From Prinsepia uniflora (lineage: Eukaryota > Streptophyta > Magnoliopsida > Rosales > Rosaceae): 64,000 bases of DNA. Positions 31,813 through 44,505 of the stretch are shown here, in pieces. Each line of letters starts with the position of its first letter. The stretch's first letter is position 1. A program made the position numbers and the translations under genes. The notes under the pieces were generated by a model. That model was not told the origin of the DNA. It ran no database searches and saw only the letters and a list, made by a program, of their open reading frames with translations. The stretch is taken from positions 69,241,586 to 69,305,585 of the forward strand of contig CM064871.1 of assembly GCA_032719365.1 (NCBI GenBank), written 5' to 3'.

Positions 31813-34800
31813 ATCTTCCCTCCTTAATAAATTTCGTCCTCGAAATTCCAACCGCTCTAATCTCAACGTACTTCCCTCCTTAATAAGTTTCGCTCTCGAA
31901 CTCGACTACCCTGATTCCACAAACACCCCGTGGAAAGTGGAATCGACCACGCCACACGTGTACACCCATACACCAACTACTTAGACAAAACTTGTCTACA
32001 CCCAAACGTACCACTAGTACTCAAAACGCAACGACTACATTCGACCCCGTCGAATGACTGAAACTACTTGTTTCGAATTTGACACCACTTGTCAAATCAA
32101 CCCTCTCGTTGACGCAACAACTCGACGGTTCCTTTCCCACTCCCACTAGGAGTCAGCTGACCCCACTCAACAATCTATGTTGACACATCCTGACAAACTG
32201 TCACCACACAGTTGTTGTCAGTCAAAAACTGACACTAGACTCACTCGTGGCTACACATGCCACCAACGTACTTAACTTAGTAAACATTTACCGACCTTTC
32301 ACACGATCTGTGTGTAATTAAACACATCGGAATTACCATGACCCATTGCATAGTAATGTCCGGTCCACAACCAATCCCATGGTATCGGAACCAATCCGAC
32401 TACCAACACGTTCACCAACACACCTCGGGTATATCCCGTATACCGTAACTAGACATCACAAGTCTACAAGGTATTGTACCTCGAACCATGTACGAAGCAC
32501 ACACATCTACCTAATAACCAGACTACAACCACCTAGGTCATAGCCGAACACGTTCCAATAATGGAGTACGTTTGCCCAATCCAGCATGAGACAAATCGAA
32601 ACTCCACCCAACATCTAGTTCCAATTCTGAATCTGAATCCGCAATTTCGTAAGAAATCCCGGATCCAAGCCCAGGCATCACATTTTAATTCATATCCAAA
32701 TCCGAATCCGAAATCATTATTCCGTAAGCTAGCATTTGGAATAATCATTCCGTACCCAAATCTGGAAATATACTTTCAAGTTCCAAAATCGAATCCTGAA
32801 TCGTCACCCAGAAATTCGATTCCAAATCCCGAAATCTCGTTCACATTTACCAAGACACACCAAAACCGAACCTATCGGTTACCCACTCAATACACTTGAT
32901 TGACTTCATAGGGAAGCCAATCCAACCTCCACACGTCTAAGGTTGACAAAATTCAACTACCTTGAAAACCTACTCACCCGAGTAGAATACCATACGGGCC
33001 CCACTTCGAAAAGAAGTTCAATCCCGTCATTTACGACTCACACACCAAAGTTCGTATCGATCCTTGTCATTCCACCAAGGAAAAACCAAGGATGATCCAA
33101 AATGATGACTCCAAAACTCATCCTACGTGGATGCAATAAACTCACTGTACTCACCACGTCATGTAACCCAACATCGTCTGCCACCAAGCAGAAAATGAAA
33201 AATCTCGTTTACCTAATTTCGAATACGTAGCTCCTCCTGATGACCTCACAACACACATGGGCCCACCAACCAATACACGCTCAACGTACTGGTAACTACA
33301 GTCAATGTCTGCCAGGGCAGAAAGCAAGAAGTCAACCCTAATGACTTCGGAATACCAATCACCCGAAAACGAGCACCACTCTAGTTCCCCAATCACAACT
33401 TTCCTCAAAACTAAGGTTCCAATCATGTTGGAAACAGACATGCTCCCAACAAGACGTCAAGTCTAACCGCTAGACTTCCTACCTCCTCAACTCACTTGGA
33501 CAACCCCGTGTCCACAATCAATCCGTTATTGTTCCGTTCGCACATCCCAACCTTTACAGGTTCAACACTCGGTTTTTCCAAGTTCTCAATTATACCTTTT
33601 TAATCCACTCATCACTTGTCATTTTACCCCTGTCAGGACTAATCCCAACACATCACAATCTCAACTGGATCCCATCCAGTCCATCACTCAACCACTACCA
33701 AAACTCAAAGACCGAACATATGTTCATCATGACGGAGTCACCCCTCAACTTGTGGCTCATCGTCAACACCATCACCGACACTAGCACCAGCGCTAGTACC
33801 AGCACCAACACACTACCAACAACACTAGTATCAGCACACATGCATCCATACTAGCATCAGCACAAAAGTACCAACCCACAAACATTCATACTTGCACACC
33901 GTGTGCAAATACGACAACCCTGGATCTCCGTTCATACCGAACGACGATCCCGTACCTCACGACTATGGGTACCACTATTCTGACAATCCACATTAGGAAA
34001 ATGAACGTTCCCTGAACGTCCCCTGATCCCCAAGTATTATAACCACACTAATTACCCTCGATAGCCAGTCATCTTCATATGACTACCGACTAACTGTCAT
34101 TGCTATCGAGATCCGCATCCACACATCACACCAATACCCGATCCAACACGGGATTCCATAATTTATCTCAGAACCGTATCCGTAAATCGGATCCCATAGT
34201 TCTGCCCAGACTCTCCAGAGCCATCCACATGGTCATCCATGACCTCAACCGCTCGTCGCAGTACAAGTTCTCATCCACTAGCCACAATTAAGGTTTACCT
34301 TTTGAATCCATCATATACTAGGGTTCCACAATCACACCCTATGGTTCAACCGAACCCAACCACTTTCCGTAATATAAAATTCACAACCTGACCGACCCCG
34401 CGGTCTAGACATCGAATAGACGTCAAATCCAATCCTACCATCCCATCAACGTGGGTTCCACCACTAGGTCATCGGCCAACTCCGATGAACCAACATCCCT
34501 CACACTAGAAACCACCACAAGGGTTCACATTTTAAACCATTACTCACATGAGGTTCCCCGAACCTGGCTACACCTAGCAGCACAACAATCCAATATCACA
34601 TGACCGAACCGATGGTCCCACAATACCGGTTCATCACAATCAACTCCACTTGGGTCGAATCACATTAACGCACGGCGTATCGGGCCAATCACACTCCATC
34701 CACTATCCAAACCCAAAAACTATCTATCAGGTTGATAACGAATTGCAGCCCAAAGAGACATCACACCCTCGACCTGCGCGCACAAATAGAGCAACCGTGC

Positions 34801-34813
34801 TCTGATACCAAGT
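31813..34813 (-). other. G1 internal region, no intact coding
   Basis: Three kilobases between polypurine tract and primer site, much shorter than an intact gypsy gag-pol. All frames are interrupted, and apart from the FEDEI-like pol terminus near 31830-31845 I recognise no catalytic motif. The first 95 bases contain the polypurine-tract segment twice. This is either a deeply decayed or a non-autonomous element. Confidence 0.6.
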
Positions 34814-36675
34814 TAACAGGACCCATCCCAATCCCCCCGGGATTACCGTGGAATGTGCCCTGCTCCCGTCCAACAAGAGGTGTCAGACAAGGGATAACCA
34901 AGAGCCACTGCCCAACCGGGCATCCAGAGTGCGCAAGGATCGATGGAGGAGGTGTGCAATGTCCCAGTCTCTGCTGCAATCGCATCCGTGATCAACCTGA
35001 AGGGCATTAAAACCAAAATCTGTGAGTGGACAAAAACCAATAAGTTTACCAAATACATTTATAAGACATTTATGCCCTCCAATAAAAACGTATGCATGCC
35101 ACAAAAACCAGTAACCAAAACGTTTGCTCAACCGAGCCCTTAGGGCCTTAGCCCAAAAACCGTTAACCAAAAACCAAGTGTGGGAACTCAGCCCAAAACT
35201 GTGGAATACCACCACCATACATATTAAAACCATGTGGGTCACCACCCACGACCATAAATGAACATCAATTCAAAAATCCAAAACCATTTAGGGTCCCCGA
35301 CACTACATACCATTTCATAACCAATAATCCATTTTTACAACATAACACATATCCAACCAATAAGCCATTTTATTCATTAATCCATATTTTACCATTACCA
35401 TCACCAGCATCCCAGATGCTTAGCGTCCCAGACGCTTGACGTCCCTGACGTCATATCTCACGGTTTCATAAGCTACGCGTGCTGCCCGGGGTCTCTCCGG
35501 GTCCATATATCTGACGTCCCTGACGTCAATCATAGCAATCCTGCTCCTGAGTCATCATACGGTCCGGTTGCTCCGTATAATGACCCCTCGCAGGCAATGC
35601 ACCGTGACTTCCCCAGTGTCCCAGACATCTGGAGGAGACCATCATATATCCTTGTATCCAGATGGTATATGGAAAAACAGTTTTATTAAATCCTTTTATC
35701 ACATCATTACCATTGGGCCCTGCCCGAAATTTCCATAAAACCATGTAATTCCATTTAGGGTCCCTGACCCAAAATCACAATTATTAAACATAGGATCCCT
35801 GACCCAAAATCACAATTATTAAACATAGGGTCCCTGACCCAAAATCATAATTATTAAACATAGGGTCCCTGACCCGAAATCACATTTATTATCCAACTGG
35901 GCCTCATGCCCGATTTTATGAACCACTGTGCCCACGACCCGATTTGTAAACCAACTGGGCCCGCATCCCGACTTATAAACCCACTGGGCCCACGGCCCGA
36001 GTTCATAAATCAACTGGGCCCCTGGCCCGATAACATAACTCAAATGGGTCTCAGCCCGATTTCATACCAACTGGGCCCCTGACCCGATTTCATTAACCAA
36101 CTTGGCCCCCAGCCCGATTTTCAAATGGACTCCAAGTCCGAAATTTCCAACATAATTGGGCCTCAAGCCCGAGTTCATATTTCCAATTTCAAAACCATCT
36201 CATCATATTATATCCAAGTCATAAATATGGAAAATCCATGTAAAACCGGAAAACCTCGATTTACGTGCAAGCACGTAAATCGCCTCGAAATACGTGAAAC
36301 CGTACAATTTACCAACAACCAAATCAACATCACACAATCACAACCATAATCCATATAAAACATTTAAGTATGCATAGAATTTATAAAACCAAAGTCCACT
36401 CACAGACCGTTTTAACGGTATGCCTCGATACGCGTGCCACCGGCCCTCCCGGGCCACACCACTATCACCGGCACTCCCAATCCTGTCCAAATCACATTAG
36501 AAGGTCACTAACCTCATCATTAACATCCTATCAAAGTCCCGTAATTTTCCCGAATTTTTACTTATTTTTAAACTTAATTTAAAACCTTCGGATATCCCGA
36601 ACAATATCGAGACGGTGTCCGATCGACACGAAACCAATTCCAAAATGTCCGTCACATCGAATGGATTAAAAGTCA
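34814..36675 (-). repeat. G1 5' LTR, truncated
   Basis: Begins TAACAGGACCCATCCC (TG mutated to TA) and carries the same ladder as the left LTR, with one fewer pair of GACRTC units near 35510. It is broken at AAAAGTCAT (36668-36675), where the 80-bp copia leader array takes over. Confidence 0.8.
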
Positions 36676-37380
36676 TGAAGATTATGTCAAATAATTCAAT
36701 TGAACATATCAATGATCATTAATTCATGTGATTACAAACATGAAACGAAAAATCCTGAAGATTATGTCAAATAATTCAATTGAACGTATCAATGATCATT
36801 AATTCATGTGATTACAAACATGGAACGAAAAATCATGAAGATTATGTCAAATAATTCAATTGAACATATAAAATGATCATTAATTCATGTGATTACAAAC
36901 ATGAAACAAAAAATCATGAAGATTATGTTAAATAATTCAATTGAACATATCAATGATCATTAATTCATGTGATTACAAACATGAAGATTATGTCATATAA
37001 TTCAATTGAACATATCAATGATCATTAATTCAGATTATGTCAAATAATTCAATTGAACATATCAATGATCATTAATTCATGTGATTACAAACATAAAACG
37101 AAAATCATGAAAATTGTGTCAAATAATTCAATTGAACTTATCAATAATCATTAATTCATATGATTACAAACATGATAATTATTGATTCCAATCAAATTTG
37201 GATTTAGAACACCTACTTGATTGGATTTATCCTTCTCTTGAGCAATCGCTGATTTGGAGACGATCGTGTTGATTGGATTTATCATTCTCTTGAGCAATCA
37301 CGATTTGGAGACGATCGTGTTAATTGGATTTATCATTCTCTTGAGAAATCACCGATTTGGAGACGATCGTGTTGATAACG
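36672..37380. repeat. 80-bp array and copia leader, block B right end
   Basis: 36672-37173 is the 80-bp array with internal deletions (a short unit near 37032). 37174-37380 is the leader with three 53-bp repeats. It corresponds to the right half of 18618-19530. Confidence 0.75.
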
Positions 37381-37575
37381 TGTTGTGAAGAATTTAGGAG
37401 GGAGTGAATTAGAGAAGGAGGTAGAGGAAGAAAATGTTCTTGAATAATGAGAGTGTCCTATACAAGACTAATTAACCCACTTATATATGGTTAGGGTTAA
37501 TATAAGTACAATTACCTATCTACCCCTTGTACCCATTTACATAAATAGACATATCACTTAATACAATTTACAACA
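37381..37575 (-). repeat. Copia 5' LTR at the block B/C junction
   Basis: 195 bp, same as 19531-19725; the P450 intron 3 sequence ATCACATGG starts at the next base, as at the A/B junction. Confidence 0.9.
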
Positions 37576-37627
37576 ATCACATGGATTATGCCCTTTAATA
37601 TCTTTCATTTTTCTCACCATGTTGCAG

Positions 37628-38529
37628 TAAGTTTTTAAAAACCAGAGATGAGAAAGAGTCAGAAAAGCTTGAGAAAGGAGTTCGTGACTCCATACTAGAG
37701 ATTGTTAAGATACGAGAAGAGAAGGCAATGGCCGGAGAAGAGGACGGCTTTGGGAGTGATTTTCTTGGATTACTTGTAAAGGCTCATCATGATGCCAATG
37801 AAAAACATAGGATTTCAGTAGATGATCTAGTCGATGATTGCAAGACGTTTTACTTCGCAGGACAAGAAACCGTTAATTCTTTGCTTGCTTGGACTGTCTT
37901 TCTTCTTGCACACCATACAGATTGGCAAGAGGAAGCAAGAAAGGAGGTCCTTCAATCATTGGGCAAACAAACTCCAACTCATGATGGGGTTGCCAAACTG
38001 AAAACAGTAAGAAAGTTAAAAGTTTATGGTCATGATGGCTAGAACTATTTTCTCAGTTAAACTTGAATTCTTATTGTATTTATTTTTCATTTTCATGCAG
38101 ATGACTATGATTATCAACGAATCTCTAAGGTTATATCCTCCTATTATTGGCCTTGTGAGGAAAGTTGAAAGGGAAGTTAGACTGGGAAATGTGATTGTTC
38201 CTGCTAATGTTGAAGTGGTTCCCTCATGTCTATCAATTCACCATGATCCCCAAATCTGGGGACCAGATGTGCACTTATTCAAACCAGAGAGATTCTTGGA
38301 AGGGGTTGCGAAAGCAACCAACAACCATGTAGGCGCATTCTTACCCTTTGGAATGGGGCCTCGTACTTGTGTGGGCTTGAACTTTGCAACCACTGAAGCC
38401 AAGTTTGCTCTGTCAATGATTCTTCAACGTTACACTTTCACCCTTTCCCCTGGTTATGTCCACTTGCCGTTTCGTTTTCTCACTCTTCGTCCACAACATG
38501 GAATCCAGATATTGCTACAGCCTATTTGA
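37628..38529 (+). pseudogene. 5'-truncated CYP749A-like P450, block C (exons 4-5)
   Basis: Exon 4 37628-38006 and exon 5 38101-38529, both open with intact splice signals. One change in exon 4 (EKQRIS to EKHRIS). All four catalytic-domain motifs remain, but exons 1-3 and the membrane anchor are absent. The base just before intron 4's in-frame stop differs from A (TATAGT to TATGGT), which only affects intron sequence. Confidence 0.9.
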
Positions 38530-39063
38530 ACTGTGGAGGCCAGAATCGCCAGTATTTCTTGCACTTGGTGTATCGTGCACCTTGGCATTAATGGCTTTGA
38601 ATATGCTAGCTTCTAAATAGTGCAACTGATACACTGATTGTCAAGAAATCTTTTCAAATTGAATAAGAAAATCTGATAGGAATTTGTGACACACATGGAT
38701 TCTTTCTTTCCTAGCAAGGTAAAAAAAGTTACTTTTGGCATGATGAGATTAAAGATGTTGTCACTTAGTAACATCAGAACGCTATATTGTTGAAGGCAGG
38801 TGAAATGTTTTTGTGTCTGTGTCTGGTATTTAATTTGATCTGAAAAAAAAAAAACATTTTCAGTTTCAATGCATCATCCATGCATAGTCGAACTCATCTA
38901 AACAATGAGACAGAAAACATAAACACGATATGTAAATAGTAAATAATTCCAAATTCAAGATAAGGGTAATTCCATTAGGATAGATTAGAAAAGCAAGACG
39001 ACTATAGTTTATTCATTCATAAATTATCCCACAATGCAGCTGTGAGTATTAGTAGTTCTTTAG

Positions 39064-39285
39064 TTACTTGCGCAAGTCTTGGAAATAGGTGGCGGGGTTA
39101 CTCTCGAAGCTGTCCCTGGAGATTGTGTAATCTCTTTCCGGAGCTTTCATGCTTCCTCCTCCTCCACCTCCTCCTCCTCCTTTAGCTCCACCTTTTCTTC
39201 TGTTAGCTCCACCTCCGGTTGCTGGATTGGAAGACTTGCCCCCTGCTTGGCTATTGCTACCATTAGAGCCTTTGCTGCCTCCCAT
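39064..39285 (-). CDS. Small glycine-rich protein, block C
   Basis: 73 residues with one substitution relative to A and B (SSNAATGG to SSNPATGG). The C-terminal tail is unchanged. The frame remains open after duplication, but so few changes exist that this says little about selection. Confidence 0.55.
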   Translation of the reverse strand: MGGSKGSNGSNSQAGGKSSNPATGGGANRRKGGAKGGGGGGGGGSMKAPERDYTISRDSFESNPATYFQDLRK

Positions 39286-39296
39286 TTTTGTAAGGG

Positions 39297-39472
39297 TAAT
39301 GTTATTTGAACTCTCTAGATTGACCACATTTAGTGACCATGTTGATGTGACAATCAATGAATGGTCTAATATAAATATAGAATAATTTTATTTATTAAAA
39401 TAATATCATTCATTATTGCCACATCAACATGGTCACTAAATGTTGTCAATTTAGAAGGTCCAAATAACATTA
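39297..39472. mobile_element. Fold-back MITE-like element, block C
   Basis: Copy of 3778-3954 with small differences (gaactctctagattg, and a one-base shortening in cattcattattgcc). Confidence 0.75.
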
Positions 39473-39526
39473 TTCTTTATTATTTTGACGGTTTCTTCAT
39501 TGAAGTTGCAACCTTTGAATGAATGA

Positions 39527-41007
39527 TATGAATATTTTAATGCATTGGATAATGGTGGTGCCTCTCATTCTAATTGCTATTCAATACGGTATTCAAGTGT
39601 AACCATTTCCCAACAGCATAACATAATACAAGGGCCTTTTTTCTCCTCAAAGAATAAATGCTCCGATAATTCAACCTGCAAAAAAATCACAGAAATTACT
39701 GCTTAATTCCTATTTTAAAAACGGTAAAACTAAAGCTTAAGTTGGGGACCAACCAAATGGAACCAAGCAAAACAAGTTGAGAAATCCCATATTGATTGAC
39801 AAACTTAGAAATATTGGTAAAAAAATGTTGTGATAAAATTTTAAAAGAAAATTGGAAAATAGGTTGTTATACTCCTAGAAAATCTTTTAAAAAGAAAAGA
39901 TTTGGGTGGAAATCTATAAAAAAAATCAAAAATAAAAAAAAAACAATCAAAATTATCTAAAAATAAAAGATATGTGAAAAAGAAGAAATTTAAGAAAAAT
40001 ACTTCTAAAAATCCTAAAGGAAATGCAGATGTTTTACCTGTAATGAAAAAGGTCATATAGCACCTCAATGCCAAAAAAGGGGAAAAGGATGATTTAAACT
40101 CTTGAAAAATAAGAATTAGAAATTCTATACGGAGAAGAAATCTCTGATATAGAAGAAATTATGTATGAAGTTTCATCTGAAGAAGAAAGTTAAGATGAAG
40201 ATGAACACGTTTTTATATGAATGTGTTACAAAATTTTGTAGAACAACACAGTTCAGAAGACGAAAATTAAAATGTAACTTTTTGAAATGTAATAGAAGAA
40301 ATTGTAGCTTTTCTGAAGACCAACTTGAAAACTTAAAAAAAAAACTAAGAATTTAATTAAAAAAGAGGATATTTATAAATTGTCAAAGTTTCAAATGTTT
40401 TCTGCTAAAGTATTTGAACAATTTAACGGTAACACCATTGCTAAATATGCTGAAGAAGGTACAACATAAATTCCTCTGTTTAGTAAAGAAAAAAATTAGA
40501 AGATGGAAGAAAAAATATCTTAAACTAAAATATGTTCATATTGGATTAATCAAAATCCAAATAACAACTTTGTTTAGATAAGTATTGGATACACCAATAC
40601 TTGCTGTAGTATTCGATACTAAACTAAGTAATCCACTTCAGGCTATTATTGAAGGAATACAATCCAATTTGGTAAATGAAGTTGTTTGGTTTAGTGTTAA
40701 GCCAAATTGTTTCATTTCCATTACAGATGATAATATAGAAAATTCATTCAAAATTAAGATTCAACTTAAAAACTTAAGTATGCATCATTAATCTCAGGAT
40801 TTGTCAATTCAGTGGACAACAGTCCATGAATTAATAAAATTTCCAAAAACTTCAATATAAATAAATAAAAATCTTATAGAAGTTTTTGAACTAAAACCTT
40901 ATGAAGCTTAAATCCAGCCAAGGTTAATCAATTGGAGAGTTTTAGAAATGCATAAACCATGGTTATTTACAAATTTAGTAGGAGAAACTAGTAACAAAAC
41001 CTAATTT
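39527..41007 (+). pseudogene. Caulimovirid fragment, block C
   Basis: Colinear with 4009-5486. An open 63-codon stretch at 40165-40356 and a 68-codon movement-protein-like stretch at 40585-40791 remain. The zinc knuckle is frameshifted as in the first copies of A and B. Only one fragment exists in this block. Confidence 0.65.
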
Positions 41008-41480
41008 TGACAAGACCCATCCCTATCCCCCTGGGACCACCCAGGGATATGCCCTGCTCCCGTTTGACAATAACTTCAAAATACCGAAATTACCCTTAAC
41101 GGGCTTAATGTTTTTCGAATTGAAATAAATGAAGTCAAACATACAAGTTTTAGAGTTCAACACTGTCATACCAGGGATAGTACAAATACAAAATACGAAC
41201 ACAAATGTCAGGTTACAAAACGGTGCTCAACCTACCCAACAGGGTGTACATGTACGCAACAACGAAATCTATGCCTCGGACTCTAGGTCCTCCTCCTCTA
41301 CCTCGTTTGCATGGCCCGGAGGGGTCAATAAAATAATAAAGAGTTTGTGGGCCGAAAATAAACAATGTTTCCAAAACCAGTTTAATAATATAATAATCAT
41401 TAGGTTTTGCCCCTCCGTTTTCAAACTTACATGCATTGAGACAAAACATAGATAATCGTAGTAGTATCCCCGATACCTAA
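41008..41480 (-). mobile_element. Truncated gypsy LTR fragment (type 1), block C
   Basis: Same as 5487-5959; begins TGACAAGACCC directly after the caulimovirid fragment (ACCTAATTT) and is cut by the LTR starting at 41481. Confidence 0.6.
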
Positions 41481-44400
41481 TGTCAGAACTCGTCCCAATC
41501 CCCCCGGGATTAACGAGGGACACTCCTGATCCCATCTGACAAGAGGTGACAGACTAGGGAAAATTTGAACCTTTAGCCCGACTGGCTTCCAGAGTACGCC
41601 AAGATCCGGAGGAGGTATGTGATGTCTCGGTCTCTACTACAGTCCGCACCGTATTCAACCTGAATGGCATTGAAAACAGAAGACTGTGAGTGGACGAAAA
41701 GTATTAAGTTCATAAAACACATTTGATAAAAGACCTTTATGCCCTTCACTAAAAAGAATACATGCATAGTAAAACCATTTATCAAACCACATATGTTTCA
41801 ATAACCAAATCCATAAGGGCCCCTGCTGCAAACCAATTACAGAAATTCATAACATAGTAAACATATGTGGGAACTCAGCCCAAATCTATTTATCATTCAT
41901 AAAACACAATTTCGCAAATCCAAGAAATCATTTTTATCATAATTATCATATAACTAATCCTGTCACGGTATCTAGACCTACGCGAGTGCTACTCAGGGTC
42001 TCAAAGCCCAGGTCTCCCCAAGGTCCACCCAGGTCAATGTCCGTAGATCAATGACCCTCCCTGGGGGTTATAATCCATAGCCTTTCCGAGAGTAAGGAAC
42101 CCAACGGGGGCGACTCCACTCAGTTAGTGCTTCGTGACTACTCCGGAGTCCACCTAGGCCAACGACCCCTCCCCAGAGGAGACAATTCATATATAAAGGA
42201 TGGTATACGAAAAACCTTTTGAAAACATTCTCAAAACCTTTCAAAGGTTCAAGCCGGTCCCCATAAATCGTTATGAACCATAAATCCAATTATGGGTCCC
42301 CGACCCAAAATCACAATCGTAAACCATAACTGGGCCCTAAGCACGATTTTGTAAACCAAATGGGCCCCGTGCCCGATACGTAAGTCAATTGGGCCTCGAG
42401 CCTGATACGCAAACGAATTGGGCCTCCAGCCCGATACGTAAACCCACTGGGCCTTCGGCCTGATGCCTTGTTAAATCAAATGGACATCAGGTCCGAGAGT
42501 TCGTAAATCAAATGGGTCTCGTGCCCGATCCATATTCTCAAGTTCGAAATCGATTCAAGAACCAATTGGGCCTCTGGCCCGAGAACGTAACTAAATGGAC
42601 TTCGAGTCCGAGGGTTTCCAAAACAAATGGGTCTCGAACCCGAGTTTACCTTTCAAATCCAAAACCATTTCATGAAATCATTTCCAAAACTATAAGCATG
42701 GATAATCAGTGCAAAACCGTAAACCTCGATTTACGTGTACGTGCAAGCACGTAAATCGCCTTGAAATGCTTGAAACCATGTAAATCACAATCATCCAAAT
42801 CATCATCATAGAATCATATCTATAAACCATATAAAACATTTATGCATGCATCACAGTTTAGAAATCAAGGTCCACTCACAGACCGTCTTAAGCTGCCGCC
42901 TTGATTTGCGTGATGTAAGCCTCACCGGGCTAATCCTCGTCACCGAGACTCCCAAACCTATCCAAATCAATCTAGAGAGTTACTAACTACCTTATTAACC
43001 TCTCATTGAAGTCCCGTAATTTTCTCGAATTTTTAAGTATTTTTAAACTCGATCATAAACTTTCGGATGTCCAGGACAATATTTAGACGGTGTCCGATCG
43101 ACAAGAAACCAGTCCCAAAATGTTCGTTACATCGAATAGATTAATTCACATGTTGAAGTCAACCCCAACAGACTCCCCATGTGCAATCACACGCCACCCA
43201 AAGGGGCTGCGCGTGAAAAGCCACGCGCCAAACATTGTCATCCCTAACCTTGGTAGCTCGGTTGGTTCAGACCAGTCCAGACCGGTCCGATCCAATCGAA
43301 CCGACTGTCACGGTTCACGGCTATTCTCCCCCAATTTTGATCCTTTTCAACCCATTTTCATCCCTAAAGGTTCCTCTAATCATTACCTATTTATTTATGC
43401 ATTCAAATCCATGGAAAACATACAAAATAATACCTCCTCGATCTGCCAAAACTCCTTCATTTTTCCACCGCCATGTTCAGCCTTCTCCGGCCACCCCCAG
43501 CCTTAGCTCAGGTCCCAAGTCGACTCCTTTGACCCTCAGAAACCATTTCCCTTAGTTAGAAACGTCCAACACTAGCTAGAACCATATATGCCATTTTCGA
43601 ACCAAAAACAGGGCACTGAGAATTTCTTACCTCCCTCGCCGTCGTGGCCTCGCCGTGGCCACCGTCACAGCCATCTTGACAGCAGAACCTTCCTCCCATC
43701 ACTCATCACGTCCATCTGTCCCTGAAAAACGTCCCACCATTTTGAACCCCGAAACAGGGCTCGGGTTTTGGTTTTCTAGCCACCGCCGCCGTCCACGGCG
43801 GTCGTCTTCGCTGCCACCATTCTGTTTCTCTGCTCCCACTCTCCAACTTTTGTTCAGACACCAAGGGTGATGGTTTAGAGGATTTGAGGGTGTTTGTGGA
43901 ATTGGTTTCACGGTTTATAGCAAGGGTGAAGTATGATCAATGAAGAAGGAGAGGGTGAGGTTTAGGTGGTTTGAACAGATGAATGGACGGTGAGGATGAG
44001 GGGTGTGATGGAATGGATGGCTGGGATTGAGAGAGAATGGGTAAGGGAAATTATAAAATAATCCTAAAATCAATATTTTAATCCTAAACCCACCAATCAC
44101 AATTTAGATCTACTTTTTGGGGTTAAAGACCAATAGGATGAGTGACACTTGTTACTCATCCAAGGGTCCCACACTGAAAAGTCAACCAATCAGATTTCGC
44201 CAAGTGTCCCCATCTCGTAATTCGTGCATAATGCAATTGAATTTCTGTGACCCATAACTTTTCCATTCGAAGTCCGATTTCGGTATGCCGCCTGTATACG
44301 GATTCGTATCGACCCAAACTACGTAACGGTCCTCAGCCCTCAGCCATCGGACCTCCCAGGTCAAAAATCAACATTTTACCCATGACTAGGGGCAAAACTT

Positions 44401-44505
44401 TCATTTACACCATTCGGTCGATTTCGCTCGACTAATCACTGATTAACCTTACTAATCCTTGATTAGTCACTAATCTAATCCCGGAATTCTAGACGGGTCG
44501 TTACT
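41481..44505 (-). repeat. G3 3' LTR, full length
   Basis: 3,025 bp. It carries the inverted-repeat ladder at about 42290-42650 (for example GGGTCCCCGACCC and GGACTTCGAGTCC) and the type 2 LTR sequence that A and B lost beyond position 8008/25678. Its last bases are mutated (TTACT for TTACA). Confidence 0.8.

Larger units (their letters stand above)
28598..36675 (-). mobile_element. Gypsy element G1, truncated at both ends
   Basis: Minus-orientation LTR retrotransposon: 3' LTR 28598-31812, internal 31813-34813, 5' LTR 34814-36675. The primer site TGGTATCAGAGC lies next to the 5' LTR (34799-34810 in reverse). A polypurine/FEDEI-type end (ttcgaggacgaaattt...aaggaggga in reverse) lies next to the 3' LTR. 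Comparison of the LTRs shows the left copy lacks its last ~220 bp and the right copy its first ~1.5 kb. LTRs match closely where they overlap (28598-30273 versus 35033-36675). It replaces the copia body in block B. Confidence 0.8.
19726..37575. repeat. Segmental duplication block B
   Basis: Second copy, 17,850 bp. It matches block A up to about 28570 and then differs: gypsy element G1 replaces copia RT, integrase, gag, the 58-bp array and the solo LTR. It returns to copia leader repeats at 36672 and ends in a copia 5' LTR exactly as block A does. Confidence 0.9.
37576..43529. repeat. Segmental duplication block C (shared part)
   Basis: Third copy, starting at the same intron 3 base. It follows A and B until CGACTCCT at 43529, where A and B switch to a second caulimovirid fragment but C continues through an intact LTR into a gypsy element. 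C therefore keeps the less rearranged right flank. Confidence 0.85.

Noticed and set aside
2057..38529. A P450 gene cluster of three functional paralogues, or a biosynthetic cluster
   Set aside because: Only one copy has exons 1-3; the others start after a copia LTR. No other metabolic enzyme genes occur in the window.
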